Assembly: GCF_000424385.1 (NCBI RefSeq)
Contig: NZ_AUJU01000001.1
Location: 248,001 to 312,000 of the forward strand
Direction of reading: 5' to 3'
Length of the DNA: 64,000 nt
DNA from: Butyrivibrio sp. LC3010
Lineage (GTDB): Bacteria; Bacillota; Clostridia; Lachnospirales; Lachnospiraceae
Part shown: one piece after another, positions 24,575 through 35,107 of the stretch
How positions within the stretch are numbered: the first letter of the stretch is position 1
How the letters are laid out: every line of letters begins with the position of its first letter
Made by a program: the position numbers and the translations under genes
The notes under the pieces: generated by a model
The model's input: only the letters and a program-made list of their open reading frames with translations
Databases searched by the model: none
What the model was told of the DNA's origin: nothing

Positions 24575-27500
24575 AATTACACTATAAACATCAAAAATTC
24601 CAAGCAGATGCAGCCAAAGCGGTTGTTGATGTATTTGCGGGACAACCGTATTTGACACCTACATATATGATGGATAGAGGCTCAGGGTATATACAGCAGA
24701 GTCTTACTGATGATGTGGATTTTACAGGATGGAGCAATCAGAAAATAGTTCCAGAGTTAAATGATCAGGTGATTTTGGAACACCTTCAAAAAATTCAGAG
24801 AAGTAACCAGATTGCGCCTTCAAATAAGCTTGAGGGAAGAGGTTCAGGATTCAACTTAACTGTTGAAATGGAAACAGGTGTTGGAAAAACTTATACGTAC
24901 ATCAAAACAATGTATGAACTTAACCGCGCCTATGGATGGAGCAAATTTATTATTGTTGTTCCAAGCATTGCAATAAGGGAAGGCGTTTATAAGTCTTTTG
25001 AAATGACACAGGAGCATTTTGCAGAAGAGTATGGGAAGAAAATCCGCTTCTTTATATATAATTCTGCGCAGCTTACAGAGATAGACAGGTTCGCATCTGA
25101 CAGTTCAATAAATGTAATGATAATCAATTCCCAGGCTTTTAATGCAAAGGGTAAGGATGCGAGAAGAATATACATGAAGTTAGATGAGTTCCGCTCTCGT
25201 AGGCCTATTGATATTATTGCTAAAACAAATCCAATAGTAATTATTGATGAGCCTCAATCGGTAGAAGGAAAGCAAACGAAGGAAAACCTGAAACAGTTCA
25301 ACCCAATGCTTACACTGCGTTATTCCGCGACTCATAAGAGCGATAGCATTTATAACATGGTATATCGTTTGGATGCGATGGAAGCTTACAATAAAAGGCT
25401 TGTTAAAAAAATAGCTGTAAAAGGTATTACTGAGACTGGAAGTACAGCGACAGATAGTTATTTATATCTGGAAAGTATTAATCTTTCAAAGGGTGATCCT
25501 ACTGCAACACTCCAATTTGAGGTAAAACTTGCGAATGGATCTACAAAGAAAAAAAGTAAAATTGTTTCAGAAGGAGATAATTTGTATGCCTACTCAAACA
25601 ATCTTGAAGAATATAAGAACGGTTTCGTAGTTAGCCATATTGATGGTAGAGATGACTCTATAGAGTTTATCAATGGGATAAAAATACATGCCGGTGACGT
25701 AGTAGGAGCTGTAGATGAAGACCAGCTAAGAAGAATTCAGATTAGAGAAACTATACTTACACATTTACAGAGAGAGCGTCAGCTTTTCTATAAGGGCATA
25801 AAAGTTCTGTCATTATTCTTTATTGATGAAGTTGCAAACTATCGCGAATATGATACTGCAAATCAGCCTGTTAACGGTAAGTATGCTGATATGTTTGAGG
25901 AAGAATATCAGGATATTCTTGATAATATGCAGCATACCATAGGCGATGAGGAATATGTTAAGTATTTGCAGGCAATACCGGCAAATAGGACACATGCTGG
26001 CTATTTCTCTGTAGATAATAAGGGAAAGATGATTAACTCAAAAGTTGGCAAGAAAGAAACTACGTCAGATGATGTAAGCGCTTATGAGTTAATTATGAAG
26101 AATAAAGAGCTGCTCCTTGATCGAAATCCTAAAAAATCACCAGTAAGATTTATATTCTCACACTCTGCGCTTCGTGAAGGCTGGGACAATCCTAATGTAT
26201 TCCAGATTTGTACCCTGAAGCAGAGTAGCAGTGATGTAAGAAAACGACAGGAAGTAGGACGTGGACTTAGATTATGTGTTAATCAGGATGGGGAACGTAT
26301 GGATGTCAATGCATTGGGCAATGATGTTCATAATATCAATGTTCTTACAGTCATAGCAAGTGAGAGTTATGACTCATTTGCTAAAGGCCTCCAGACAGAA
26401 ATGGCTGAAGCTGTAGCTGACAGACCTAAGGCTGTTACAAAAGAGCTGTTCGTCGACCATCTGGTTAAGGATGATCAGGGGAATGAGTTCCTTATTACAC
26501 ATGATGTTGCATCAGCAATCCATTTTGATCTGATTACGAATGGCTATATTAATAAGCTTGGTGAGCTTACTGATAAATATTATGAAGATAAGAAAAATGG
26601 AGATCTGAAGATTGCAGAGGAGGCAAAGGATTTCAAAGCAGGTGTAGTGGATATTATAGATTCAATCTACGATAGCAAGGCTATGATGCCTGAAAATGCA
26701 AGAAGTAATAATGTTGAGCTGCAAGTTGATAACGATAAGCTTAATAGTAAAGAGTTTAAGGCATTATGGTCAAAAATCAATACGAAATCAGTTTATGTTG
26801 TTGACTTCGATACGGATGAACTTATTAGAAAATCCGTTGCATCGTTAGATTCAAAGCTTAGAGTTTCTAGGATATTCTTCAAGGTTGAAACAGGTGCGAT
26901 GGATGAGATTAAATCCAAAGAGGAGTTATCCTCTGGCAGCTCTTTTGTAAAGGAAGAGTCCGGAAGTTATGATATTTCAACATCTGCAAACTCAAATGTT
27001 AAATATGACTTAGTTGGGAAACTCGTAGATGAGACGGGACTGACTCGTAAAGCAATCATTGCAATATTACAGGGAATAAAACCAGCAGTATTTGATCAGT
27101 TTAAGAATAATCCGGAAGAATTTATATCTAAGGCTGCCCAACTTATCAATGACGAGAAGGCTACAGCTATAGTGCAGCATGTTACATATGATGTACTTGA
27201 CGAAAAATATGATACAGATATTTTTACTGATCCAACTATTAAAGGCAAGCTCGGTGTCAACGCAATGAAAGCTAAGAAGCATTTGTATGATCATATTGTT
27301 TATGATTCGACCAATGAGAGAGACTTCGCAACGGAGTTGGATACAAATAACGATGTAGCGGTATATGTTAAATTGCCAGATGGATTTTATATATCTACTC
27401 CAGTTGGACATTATAATCCGGACTGGGCGATTGCTTTTTATGAAGGCACTGTTAAGCATATCTATTTTATAGCAGAGACAAAAGGATCAATGAACTCAAT

Positions 27501-27630
27501 GCAACTTAGGATGATTGAGGATGCAAAGATTCATTGTGCTAAGGAACACTTCAAAGCTATATCGAACGAGAACGTTGTATATGACGTTGTTGATAGTTAT
27601 AAGTCTTTAATGGAAAAGGTAATGAAGTAA
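24571..27630 (+). CDS. res: Type III restriction endonuclease subunit Res
   Basis: A 1019-aa protein. An SF2 motor lies in the N-terminal half: Walker A METGVGKTY near 100-108, DEPQ near 224, and motif VI VRKRQEVGRGLRL near 552-565. The C-terminal PD-(D/E)XK nuclease shows GHYNPDWAI near 947 and FIAETKGS near 968-973. Length is normal for Res. With Mod it would cut DNA when two unmodified sites are oriented head-to-head. All catalytic residues appear intact, so the core restriction function should be active. Confidence 0.94.
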   Translation: MKLHYKHQKFQADAAKAVVDVFAGQPYLTPTYMMDRGSGYIQQSLTDDVDFTGWSNQKIVPELNDQVILEHLQKIQRSNQIAPSNKLEGRGSGFNLTVEMETGVGKTYTYIKTMYELNRAYGWSKFIIVVPSIAIREGVYKSFEMTQEHFAEEYGKKIRFFIYNSAQLTEIDRFASDSSINVMIINSQAFNAKGKDARRIYMKLDEFRSRRPIDIIAKTNPIVIIDEPQSVEGKQTKENLKQFNPMLTLRYSATHKSDSIYNMVYRLDAMEAYNKRLVKKIAVKGITETGSTATDSYLYLESINLSKGDPTATLQFEVKLANGSTKKKSKIVSEGDNLYAYSNNLEEYKNGFVVSHIDGRDDSIEFINGIKIHAGDVVGAVDEDQLRRIQIRETILTHLQRERQLFYKGIKVLSLFFIDEVANYREYDTANQPVNGKYADMFEEEYQDILDNMQHTIGDEEYVKYLQAIPANRTHAGYFSVDNKGKMINSKVGKKETTSDDVSAYELIMKNKELLLDRNPKKSPVRFIFSHSALREGWDNPNVFQICTLKQSSSDVRKRQEVGRGLRLCVNQDGERMDVNALGNDVHNINVLTVIASESYDSFAKGLQTEMAEAVADRPKAVTKELFVDHLVKDDQGNEFLITHDVASAIHFDLITNGYINKLGELTDKYYEDKKNGDLKIAEEAKDFKAGVVDIIDSIYDSKAMMPENARSNNVELQVDNDKLNSKEFKALWSKINTKSVYVVDFDTDELIRKSVASLDSKLRVSRIFFKVETGAMDEIKSKEELSSGSSFVKEESGSYDISTSANSNVKYDLVGKLVDETGLTRKAIIAILQGIKPAVFDQFKNNPEEFISKAAQLINDEKATAIVQHVTYDVLDEKYDTDIFTDPTIKGKLGVNAMKAKKHLYDHIVYDSTNERDFATELDTNNDVAVYVKLPDGFYISTPVGHYNPDWAIAFYEGTVKHIYFIAETKGSMNSMQLRMIEDAKIHCAKEHFKAISNENVVYDVVDSYKSLMEKVMK

Positions 27631-27646
27631 AAGAAGGGAAGCAGTT

Positions 27647-27862
27647 ATGTCAGACATTAAGTATGAAATAGTTGAGGAAATCGGGGTTTTATCGGAAGGA
27701 AGCAATGGTTGGAGAAAAGAGCTCAACAAGATTTCTTGGAATGACAGAGCTCCAAAGTATGACATCCGCGACTGGGCACCGGGACATGAGAAGATGGGCA
27801 AGGGTGTAACACTTACAGAAGATGAGCTAAAGGCTTTATATGGGCTGATTGACGCTTTATAA
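27647..27862 (+). CDS. YdbC/PC4-family ssDNA-binding protein
   Basis: A 71-aa protein with the YdbC signature (WRKELNKISWNDRAPKYDIR, then DWAPGHEKMGKGVTLTEDEL). These are bacterial PC4-like proteins that bind single-stranded nucleic acid as dimers. Such genes are frequent in ICEs, but here it sits 16 bases after res and before a UvrD helicase, inside the operon, so a role in handling unwound DNA is a reasonable inference. Confidence 0.88.
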   Translation: MSDIKYEIVEEIGVLSEGSNGWRKELNKISWNDRAPKYDIRDWAPGHEKMGKGVTLTEDELKALYGLIDAL

Positions 27863-27890
27863 AAGAATTCATAGAAATGGGGTTGTTACG

Positions 27891-30368
27891 ATGGAACCGC
27901 TATATTCCATACTGCTTAGCAATCAGGACTACGCAGAGTACAAAGGGAAAATTAAACAGTGGTTATCAAAAGGCATAAAAGTCATCTGGTTTACTCAGAA
28001 TGCAGATGAAGTATCGGAACTCAAGGCTGAGAATAGGCCATTTGTCAAGATATTTATGTTGCAGGCGTATAAAGTGACTTTTGCAGATGCTGCTTGCATC
28101 ATCGATGGAAACGATGAGTCAGGCTTTGTTAGTAATGTTTTGGAAAGTGGATGCCCATTGTTTAACTCAGCACAGTATCTGGTTGAGCATTGTAAGGCTG
28201 ATGAGCATATCGTTGTTCAGGCTTCTGCCGGAACAGGAAAGACTACGGTTATGATCGATCGTATTCTTTTTCTGATGCACACAATACCTGGGCTTCATTT
28301 GCAGGAAATCTATATGATTACCTTTACAAATGATGCTACCAATCAGATGAATAAGAGACTACAGGATGCCTTGGTTGCGCGTTATGAGCTGACTCGTGAT
28401 CAGAAGTATCTCAGATGGCTGGAAGAACAGTCCCAGATGAATATTTCTACTATTCATAGTTTTGCTTATCAGATGCTTCGTGAATATGGTATAGGAGAAA
28501 GCTTTACCAAGAATCTTTCTATCAGAGGCTTTGAGTACGAGAAGAAAGAAATAATCAAAGACGCAGTGGATGGAAAGGTAGATGATACCAAACCTATCAA
28601 GGATCAGCTTGGAATACCGTTTTATAGGGCAAATGCTATTTTGAATCAGTACTGGGGAAGATTTTTACAGCTCGGAGTATCGCATTCAGATATGTTAAAG
28701 ATGGACTGGGGCGAGCCTAAAGATGCAGCATCAAAGTCTTTTCATAGAGTTATAACAGAGACTATCCCTAAACTGGATGAGGCATATCTTGATATAAAGA
28801 GGGAAAAGGACGGAGTTGGTTTGAATGATATTATGCGTGACCTGCAGGAAGTCTTTAAGTCAGACTATATTCCGAGACCCGACATTACTATGAAATATCT
28901 GTTTATTGATGAGTTTCAGGATTCTGACTTGTCTCAGATTATGGTTGCCTGCTTTTTGGTGAAGCTATTAGGAGCAACCTTATTTGTGGTTGGTGATGTT
29001 AAGCAGAGTATTTATCGATTCCGCGGTGCTAATGATCAGTCCTTTGACATCCTGGAACAGTATAGGAAGGAAATGAATATAAAGAAACCAGTGAACTTTG
29101 AACTGGTGAATAACTATCGCACCTCTGCATCTGTACTTCAAAAAATGGACAGGTATTTCAGAGTCTGGGGAAAGCTTGATTATTTACAGTACGAAAAGTC
29201 TGTAATTCCTTTTAATCATGAAGACGGTATCTGCAAAATGATACATGCAGACGATAAGTCTGAGGATTATGACAGGAAGATAGCAGAAATTGCCAATAGC
29301 AGACGTGAGGATCTGATTTCACGTATTGAAGAAGGTGGATTAGAAGCAACAGAAAAGACGCGAGTGGTTCTTTTGGCAAGGACACATAAAGAAGTTAATA
29401 TGTGTGCTGCAATTATGAGAAAGAATAAGATTCCGGTATCAGTTAAAGAAGATGGAAGTTTCTATGCTAGTGAGGCAGTCAGGGACTTTTACATAATGGT
29501 AGCTTCTTTTATGTTCCCTGATGAGCCGAAATATATTTTTGATTTCCTGCTAACGCCGTATGCAGGGGATGTTGATCCTATGAATATCAATGATATGGAG
29601 ATGCTTCATGGTGACTACGATAACCTTGTAGATTATCTTGATCATTTCCTTAATCAGACAAACTGGAAGAAATATTATAAGGATTTACGCTTAAAGCCAG
29701 TACTTTCTGTGCTTAAGAGCATCCTTGATGATGTATCAGTAGTAGATAATTACATAACTAATCGAAAGAAAGTATTGCAGGATCAGGGCTGGCAAGAGAA
29801 TAGATGTAATGCTCAGACCTATACAGATGCCAAGCAGTATCAGGCAAATCTTGAAAAGCTGATGGACATTATTCAGCGCACTCTTGGTGGGGAAAAAGTC
29901 AGCATATATGATATTTATAACTTCCTTAAGCTTAATATTGCGACTAATAGAAGTGAAGGTGAAGCGGAGGTTGAGTCTGAGGACGATTACAGATCTGTGC
30001 TTTGTATGACAGTGCATAAAGCAAAAGGTCTGGAATATGATACTATTTTTGTTCCTTATACAAATCGTGTATTTATAACCTTTGAAACTACAGAGGTTAT
30101 TGTAGATCCTTTGGAAAGAAAAGTTGCCTGGAAATATACCGGAGATAAGGAAAAGAAGAATAAGCGCTATAAGTATACAGAGATGCAGAGCAGCTATTAT
30201 GAGGAAATGAAGGCAAAGGACAGTTTTGCAGTTGTCCAGGAAGAGGCGAGAATCCTTTATGTTGCCATGACTCGTGCAATAAACCACTTTATTTGCCTTG
30301 TTCCGAACCCAAAGAACCAGGATACTTGGGCTAACTTTATACAGGAAGTAGGTGTTGACTATGAGTAG
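27891..30368 (+). CDS. UvrD/Rep-family helicase, AddA-like but lacking a nuclease domain
   Basis: An 825-aa SF1A helicase. Walker A QASAGTGKTT is near residue 112, DEFQDSD near 340, GDVKQSIYRFRGA near 375, MTVHKAKGLEYD near 705 and ILYVAMTRAINHF near 786-800. It ends soon after the last helicase motif, so the C-terminal nuclease of AddA is missing. About 90 extra residues precede the motor. The start is taken at ATG 27891; an upstream TTG (27849) overlaps the previous gene. It overlaps the AddB-like gene by eight bases, a strong hint that the two form a complex. Confidence 0.9.
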   Translation: MEPLYSILLSNQDYAEYKGKIKQWLSKGIKVIWFTQNADEVSELKAENRPFVKIFMLQAYKVTFADAACIIDGNDESGFVSNVLESGCPLFNSAQYLVEHCKADEHIVVQASAGTGKTTVMIDRILFLMHTIPGLHLQEIYMITFTNDATNQMNKRLQDALVARYELTRDQKYLRWLEEQSQMNISTIHSFAYQMLREYGIGESFTKNLSIRGFEYEKKEIIKDAVDGKVDDTKPIKDQLGIPFYRANAILNQYWGRFLQLGVSHSDMLKMDWGEPKDAASKSFHRVITETIPKLDEAYLDIKREKDGVGLNDIMRDLQEVFKSDYIPRPDITMKYLFIDEFQDSDLSQIMVACFLVKLLGATLFVVGDVKQSIYRFRGANDQSFDILEQYRKEMNIKKPVNFELVNNYRTSASVLQKMDRYFRVWGKLDYLQYEKSVIPFNHEDGICKMIHADDKSEDYDRKIAEIANSRREDLISRIEEGGLEATEKTRVVLLARTHKEVNMCAAIMRKNKIPVSVKEDGSFYASEAVRDFYIMVASFMFPDEPKYIFDFLLTPYAGDVDPMNINDMEMLHGDYDNLVDYLDHFLNQTNWKKYYKDLRLKPVLSVLKSILDDVSVVDNYITNRKKVLQDQGWQENRCNAQTYTDAKQYQANLEKLMDIIQRTLGGEKVSIYDIYNFLKLNIATNRSEGEAEVESEDDYRSVLCMTVHKAKGLEYDTIFVPYTNRVFITFETTEVIVDPLERKVAWKYTGDKEKKNKRYKYTEMQSSYYEEMKAKDSFAVVQEEARILYVAMTRAINHFICLVPNPKNQDTWANFIQEVGVDYE

Positions 30369-33012
30369 AAAAGTATATACATACACTGATTTAACAAAAC
30401 TTCCTGAGAATAAATACTTTAAGGAGCTGGCGCAGTATCCTATTATTACTGTCTCTGCGGACTTAAGAAAAGGGTTTATAGGTACTGTTGGCTTGGAAAG
30501 AAAGGAAGAAGTCCTTTCATTTGAGGGAAAGCTACATATTACAGAGCTTAGAAATCTTACAAATAATATCAATACGCTTTGGAGTAGTGATCAGGCGAAG
30601 TTTGGCGAATCAATTATTCTGTCTGAGTTTATAAGAAAGAAGATAACTGCTACGCAGGATAAGAAGGAGCAGACCTGGCTCACAGGCTGCATCAGAAATC
30701 TAGATTCCATGATGTCAGCTATAAACCTGCTTGTGGAAGCAGAGATCAAGCCCGAACAGTTAGATACAATAGATGACCGGAATCTAAAGCTATTGGTCGA
30801 TGCTTGGAATTATCTTCTTGAAAGAGACTCTTCCATAAGTGATTACAGGAATCGCATGGAGAGCATGGCATCAAGATCGGCTTGGGAAGAAGTATTTGCT
30901 AAAGCTTTCAATGAAAGTGGTCTTGGCAACAGTGAAGCTGTTGTATTTATGGGCTTTTACTATATTACGCCTATACAAGAGCACTTGATGAAACTCCTTG
31001 AAAAGGCGGGATTTCAGTTAATATATTTAATCCCTTATGATGAGAGATCCCCATTTGTCTATGAGATTTGGGACAAAACCTATACAGTAGAGAATGGTTA
31101 TGAGGAGAAGGCAGCCTGGAATATGGAAAAATCAAGTGCCTATGATCCTTATGGCCTGATTTTTGAGGGTGAAGAAAGCGTAACCCTAAACAATAAGCTG
31201 GAAATAAAAGAATACGGTTCAATCATGGAATTTGTAGATGATGTGAAACGTATTAAGGGTGACAAGTTTACACTCTATGCCTCTTGTCAGAGAGAAGCTA
31301 ATGAAATGCTTAAGGATTATTTCCCTGAAGAGTATGGAGAACGAAAGATATTGGCGTATCCTATTGGCCAGTTTGTAAGTTCTTTGAACAAGATGTGGAA
31401 CGAGGATTTACAGACGATTACTCTGGATGCAGATAGTCTTATAGACTGCTTTTCTTCAGGTTGGCTTTCTGTCAATGGTGTTGCCGGAAAACAGTATATG
31501 CAGGATCTAATGCACGTCCTCCCCTTCTTTTCTTCTTGCAAGACTATTGAGCAGTGGGAGAAACAGATTGAGAAGCTTAAACAGATAAGAGAAGTAGTTA
31601 TAAAGCCTTTTTCTAGTGAGCACGATGTGGATCCAGCTATTTCCAGGTGGCAGGAAGCAATCGAGAATCCTTTTGATAATTTCAGTATGTTCTCTGTTGA
31701 AGCTGAGAAACTTGATATTATCCTTTCGCTTGTAAAGCAGCTTTTAGATATGGCTAGAGAGCTGTTCGGCAATAACAGAGTAGTTAAGGTGAATGAGCAT
31801 CTTGGAAAGCTAAATAGTCTATTAAGAAGAAATGAAATCTCCGATGAGCTTTATGAGGAAGAGCGAGGCATCATCGATAATATTTTTGATAAACTGAATC
31901 AATCGAACAGCTATATTGCTGAATGTACTCCTTCAGATATAGCCAGAGCACTTGATTTGTTTATGTCCGGAAGACTGGATGACAGTGAGATAGAGACAAA
32001 TAGAGTTGGTTTCGTGCGCCCTATTTTCTTTATTGAAGCAGAGGCAGTCAAGAATATGAGCAAGGCGCATATTTGCATGTGTGATGTGAACAATATGCCC
32101 GGAGGAAACAAGGAGTATATCTGGCCACTGACAAAGGAGAAGATTCTTAAGTGTTACGAAACAACTAAGAATCCTCTGATTAGGAATCTCATGCAGATAA
32201 TGGATTCTACTGTTCTGTGTAATAGATACTTTATGTATGCAGGTCTAAAGAATAAGGAAGTATGCATTTCCTGGATTAGTGAGATGAATGAGAAGCTTCT
32301 TTCTCCTTCACCTTATATAAAACTGATTGCTAATGCTGCTGGTATTAAGCTTAATCCAGCAAAGAAAAAAGAAATCACCTTTAACAGGATTGCAGATACA
32401 CCTTATGGTGCAGGAAAGATAGCTCCTTATGAAAGGGATAAGCAGCCAAGGGATATTATCAAGGAAGCAAGAATGGCTTATGCGCTTTGCCCGATGAAAT
32501 ATACCTTGGGCTATGTTATGGAGAAACATCCAACTTTCGAGTCGGAATTCCAACAGAGCTACGCTTTGAATGCGCTTATTTCTGCGATTTATAACCTGAT
32601 GAAAGACCAGGGTATGACTGTGAATCAGGTATATAAAAATGTTATAGAACTGTTTCCGTCTCTTAGAAAGAGTGAAAAGCGCCAAGTCTATGATTACATC
32701 TCTTATGACCGTGGCGAGAATGATTTTGACTATGGTAATCGTTCGGAGTGTGGCGGTAGATTCTATACAGATGAAAGATTAAAAATCCACTATCCAAATC
32801 AGGACGTTCGCGAGGTCACCAAGAAGAGATTCGGTGAATTGGCAACTCCTGATGGAAGAACTGGACTTGACCTGAACGAAGAAATGAAAGCCAGACCCGA
32901 TGAAATGGTAGGAAGTATTGATCCGGTACAGCGTGCTTGTAGTTTCTGCCCGCATATCAGTTATTGTAAAAATGCAATATACGCAGTTGATCAGGAGAGT
33001 TATTATGATTGA
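30361..33012 (+). CDS. AddB-like protein with Fe-S cysteine staple
   Basis: An 883-aa protein. The middle resembles the inactive helicase part of AddB (VVFMGFYYITPIQEHLMKLL, and RVGFVRPIFFIEAEAVKNMS near 555). The C-terminal region carries the cysteine pattern of AddB/Cas4 iron-sulfur nucleases: one Cys in YALCPMKYT near 709, then C-x2-C-x5-C in ACSFCPHISYC near 860-869. Between them I do not find the usual acidic-acidic-xK nuclease residues, so it may be a nuclease-dead scaffold. No Walker A is present. It overlaps both neighbours by eight bases. Confidence 0.75.
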   Translation: MSRKVYTYTDLTKLPENKYFKELAQYPIITVSADLRKGFIGTVGLERKEEVLSFEGKLHITELRNLTNNINTLWSSDQAKFGESIILSEFIRKKITATQDKKEQTWLTGCIRNLDSMMSAINLLVEAEIKPEQLDTIDDRNLKLLVDAWNYLLERDSSISDYRNRMESMASRSAWEEVFAKAFNESGLGNSEAVVFMGFYYITPIQEHLMKLLEKAGFQLIYLIPYDERSPFVYEIWDKTYTVENGYEEKAAWNMEKSSAYDPYGLIFEGEESVTLNNKLEIKEYGSIMEFVDDVKRIKGDKFTLYASCQREANEMLKDYFPEEYGERKILAYPIGQFVSSLNKMWNEDLQTITLDADSLIDCFSSGWLSVNGVAGKQYMQDLMHVLPFFSSCKTIEQWEKQIEKLKQIREVVIKPFSSEHDVDPAISRWQEAIENPFDNFSMFSVEAEKLDIILSLVKQLLDMARELFGNNRVVKVNEHLGKLNSLLRRNEISDELYEEERGIIDNIFDKLNQSNSYIAECTPSDIARALDLFMSGRLDDSEIETNRVGFVRPIFFIEAEAVKNMSKAHICMCDVNNMPGGNKEYIWPLTKEKILKCYETTKNPLIRNLMQIMDSTVLCNRYFMYAGLKNKEVCISWISEMNEKLLSPSPYIKLIANAAGIKLNPAKKKEITFNRIADTPYGAGKIAPYERDKQPRDIIKEARMAYALCPMKYTLGYVMEKHPTFESEFQQSYALNALISAIYNLMKDQGMTVNQVYKNVIELFPSLRKSEKRQVYDYISYDRGENDFDYGNRSECGGRFYTDERLKIHYPNQDVREVTKKRFGELATPDGRTGLDLNEEMKARPDEMVGSIDPVQRACSFCPHISYCKNAIYAVDQESYYD

Positions 33013-33190
33013 TAAAAAATTCTGGCAGACAATTGCAGATAATTGGAGCAAAGAGGATGATGGAATAGCTATTCCGGAAATAAAAAAAGGCGGAATTGAG
33101 CTTATAGACCCTTCAGTTGCTACCATGGACGCCAAGGTGGACGAAGAAGTTGATGATATCTTAGCAGACCTTGGATTGGATGACTTTTAA
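33005..33190 (+). CDS. Small acidic protein, 61 aa
   Basis: The ATG at 33005 overlaps the end of the AddB-like gene, with GGAG upstream; 24 bases then separate it from the next helicase. The sequence is acidic with a short helix at the start (KKFWQTIADNW) and a Leu/Asp-rich end (VDDILADLGLDDF), like a binding peptide or degron-type tail. No family is recognised. Its fixed position between AddB-like and helicase genes suggests a subunit or adaptor. Confidence 0.65.
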   Translation: MIDKKFWQTIADNWSKEDDGIAIPEIKKGGIELIDPSVATMDAKVDEEVDDILADLGLDDF

Positions 33191-33214
33191 AGAAACTACA
33201 AGCAGGAGGACGAT

Positions 33215-35095
33215 ATGGCAGATAAGATTTATGATGCCTATCATCAGGAAATTGAACTTACAGATGAACAGCAGGCGTGCTTAAAGTATAGTGGCGAGCG
33301 AACCCTTATGGTTAAGGGACTTGCAGGAGCAGGAAAAAGTCTGGTCCTCATGGAGTTTGCACGTAAACTGCTTGCGAAATATGGGACCGATTCAAAGAAT
33401 AAGGTCGCTATTTTTACTTTTCAGAATACTCTTGTGTCTACAACCAAAGAGTATTTAGAAGTAAACGGAACCTCAGAGGAGGGTGTAGTAGTTACTACAA
33501 TAAATTCCTTCATAAAAGGTATTTATGAGCTTCTTGCAAAGTGTGGCGCTGCGCCGTTTAAGAAGTATCCTTATTCGGGAAAACAGGGTGAGCTACAAAG
33601 GATTAACAATGTCAAGGCTGCTATAAGAGCGCATCAGACTAAGTATGGTAAACATAGATTTCATAATATCGAGCCGGAATTCTGGATTGAAGAATTTGAC
33701 TGGATGAAGGATATGAATGTCTGGACTGATGACATGGATCTGTATCTGACAATACCAAGAAAAGGTCGAGGCGGCAAAGTACGTATGAGCGCAGCAGATA
33801 GGGTGACTGCTTATCAGCTTTTTACCTGTTACTGTGAGCACCTTGAAAGAACAAAACAGGGTGACTGGGCTGATCAGACTCTTTTTATAGTAAGACACCC
33901 AGACTTAATCCCGGAAGCAATGAAGTTTGAGCATGTGCTTATAGATGAGGCCCAGGACCTATCCCTGGCTCAGATGACAGCAATCATGATGCTTTATAAG
34001 AAGGACATGGTTGTTGCAATGGACATGAATCAGCGTATTTTCAGTAAACAGTGGACTGCAAAACAGCTTGGCATAGAAACTACAACTAAAAAGCTTACAA
34101 AGTCCATGAGAACAACAAAGCAGATTGATGCACTTGCAGAATCAATTAGGTCAAAAAATGATGCTGTACTTTCTGAAGATGATAAGAGTTTGAGAGCCAT
34201 TCCTGAAAGGACTGGAGATATACCTGAACTTGTGCATTTGGAAGATGCTGCAGCTGAGAGGAAATATGTTGTAAACCTTATCAAGACTTATCTCGCTTCT
34301 AATGATAAAATAACAATAGGTATTATTGCTGCAAAAAATAAGCAGATAGCGATTTATGCAGATTGGTTAGCTTCTGAGAATATCAATCATGAGCAGGTTA
34401 AGAAAGATTCAACATTCTCAATTGCTAAGCCTGGTGTGAAGATAGCTTCAGCCTATGGTGCAAAGGGACTGGAATTTGATGTGGTTATCATTCCTATGTT
34501 TGCAGAAGGAAATTTTCCATATGGGTTCCAGCCTGATGATGAAGAAGCCTATGAGCAGTATATGATTAAAATGCGTAATCTTGTCTATGTTTCTATGACA
34601 AGGGCAAGATTTAAGCTTGTTATAACCTTCTGGGGAAATAAAGGTTCAAGATTCATAGCAGATATGGATCCAGCTTTATATAATCTGACAGGCGATATGC
34701 CAAATATAAAGGTGCCAAGTTTTGTTTCAAAGGCGGCAGTGAGTACAGCTACTGAGAGTAGTACAACTGTAGTAGGTACGTCAAGTACAAACAGACCGAT
34801 AAGGCCCGTTGCAAGAACTGTTGTAAGTACACAACCTGTGGCTTCTTCAAGCGTTATGAAGACTGGAAGCAGTGTTGCCTCCAACGGAGATCTTGTAGCC
34901 TTTTTGAAGAGCAAAGGAATAGAGGCTATTGATAAGCGTGATAAAGGCGGAGCGTTATGGATTGTTGGAGATAAGAGCCTTGATCCGATAGTGCAGGAGA
35001 CCAAAAAGTTGTTTGGAGCAATGTGGATTTATAAGGCTGAAGGTGGAATGGCAACTAAGCATAGACCGAGCTGGTATACAAAGAGCTCAAAATAA
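33215..35095 (+). CDS. Second UvrD-like helicase with C-terminal accessory domain
   Basis: A 626-aa SF1 helicase. Walker A VKGLAGAGKS is near residues 33-43, DEAQDLS near 244, ASAYGAKGLEFD near 411 and LVYVSMTRARFKL near 457-470. A Ser/Thr-rich linker (about 510-560) leads to a C-terminal domain (KSKGIEAIDKRDKGGALWIV, ending KHRPSWYTKSSK) of a type attached to several defence and repair proteins. It is shorter than the helicase at 27891 and not a simple duplicate. AGCAGGAGG precedes the ATG. Confidence 0.88.
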   Translation: MADKIYDAYHQEIELTDEQQACLKYSGERTLMVKGLAGAGKSLVLMEFARKLLAKYGTDSKNKVAIFTFQNTLVSTTKEYLEVNGTSEEGVVVTTINSFIKGIYELLAKCGAAPFKKYPYSGKQGELQRINNVKAAIRAHQTKYGKHRFHNIEPEFWIEEFDWMKDMNVWTDDMDLYLTIPRKGRGGKVRMSAADRVTAYQLFTCYCEHLERTKQGDWADQTLFIVRHPDLIPEAMKFEHVLIDEAQDLSLAQMTAIMMLYKKDMVVAMDMNQRIFSKQWTAKQLGIETTTKKLTKSMRTTKQIDALAESIRSKNDAVLSEDDKSLRAIPERTGDIPELVHLEDAAAERKYVVNLIKTYLASNDKITIGIIAAKNKQIAIYADWLASENINHEQVKKDSTFSIAKPGVKIASAYGAKGLEFDVVIIPMFAEGNFPYGFQPDDEEAYEQYMIKMRNLVYVSMTRARFKLVITFWGNKGSRFIADMDPALYNLTGDMPNIKVPSFVSKAAVSTATESSTTVVGTSSTNRPIRPVARTVVSTQPVASSSVMKTGSSVASNGDLVAFLKSKGIEAIDKRDKGGALWIVGDKSLDPIVQETKKLFGAMWIYKAEGGMATKHRPSWYTKSSK

Positions 35096-35107
35096 GGATG
35101 GTATAAG

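Noticed and set aside
28222-35095. The two UvrD-like genes as a duplication
   Set aside because: They differ in length, extra domains and motif wording (DEFQDSD versus DEAQDLS); they are distinct helicase types.
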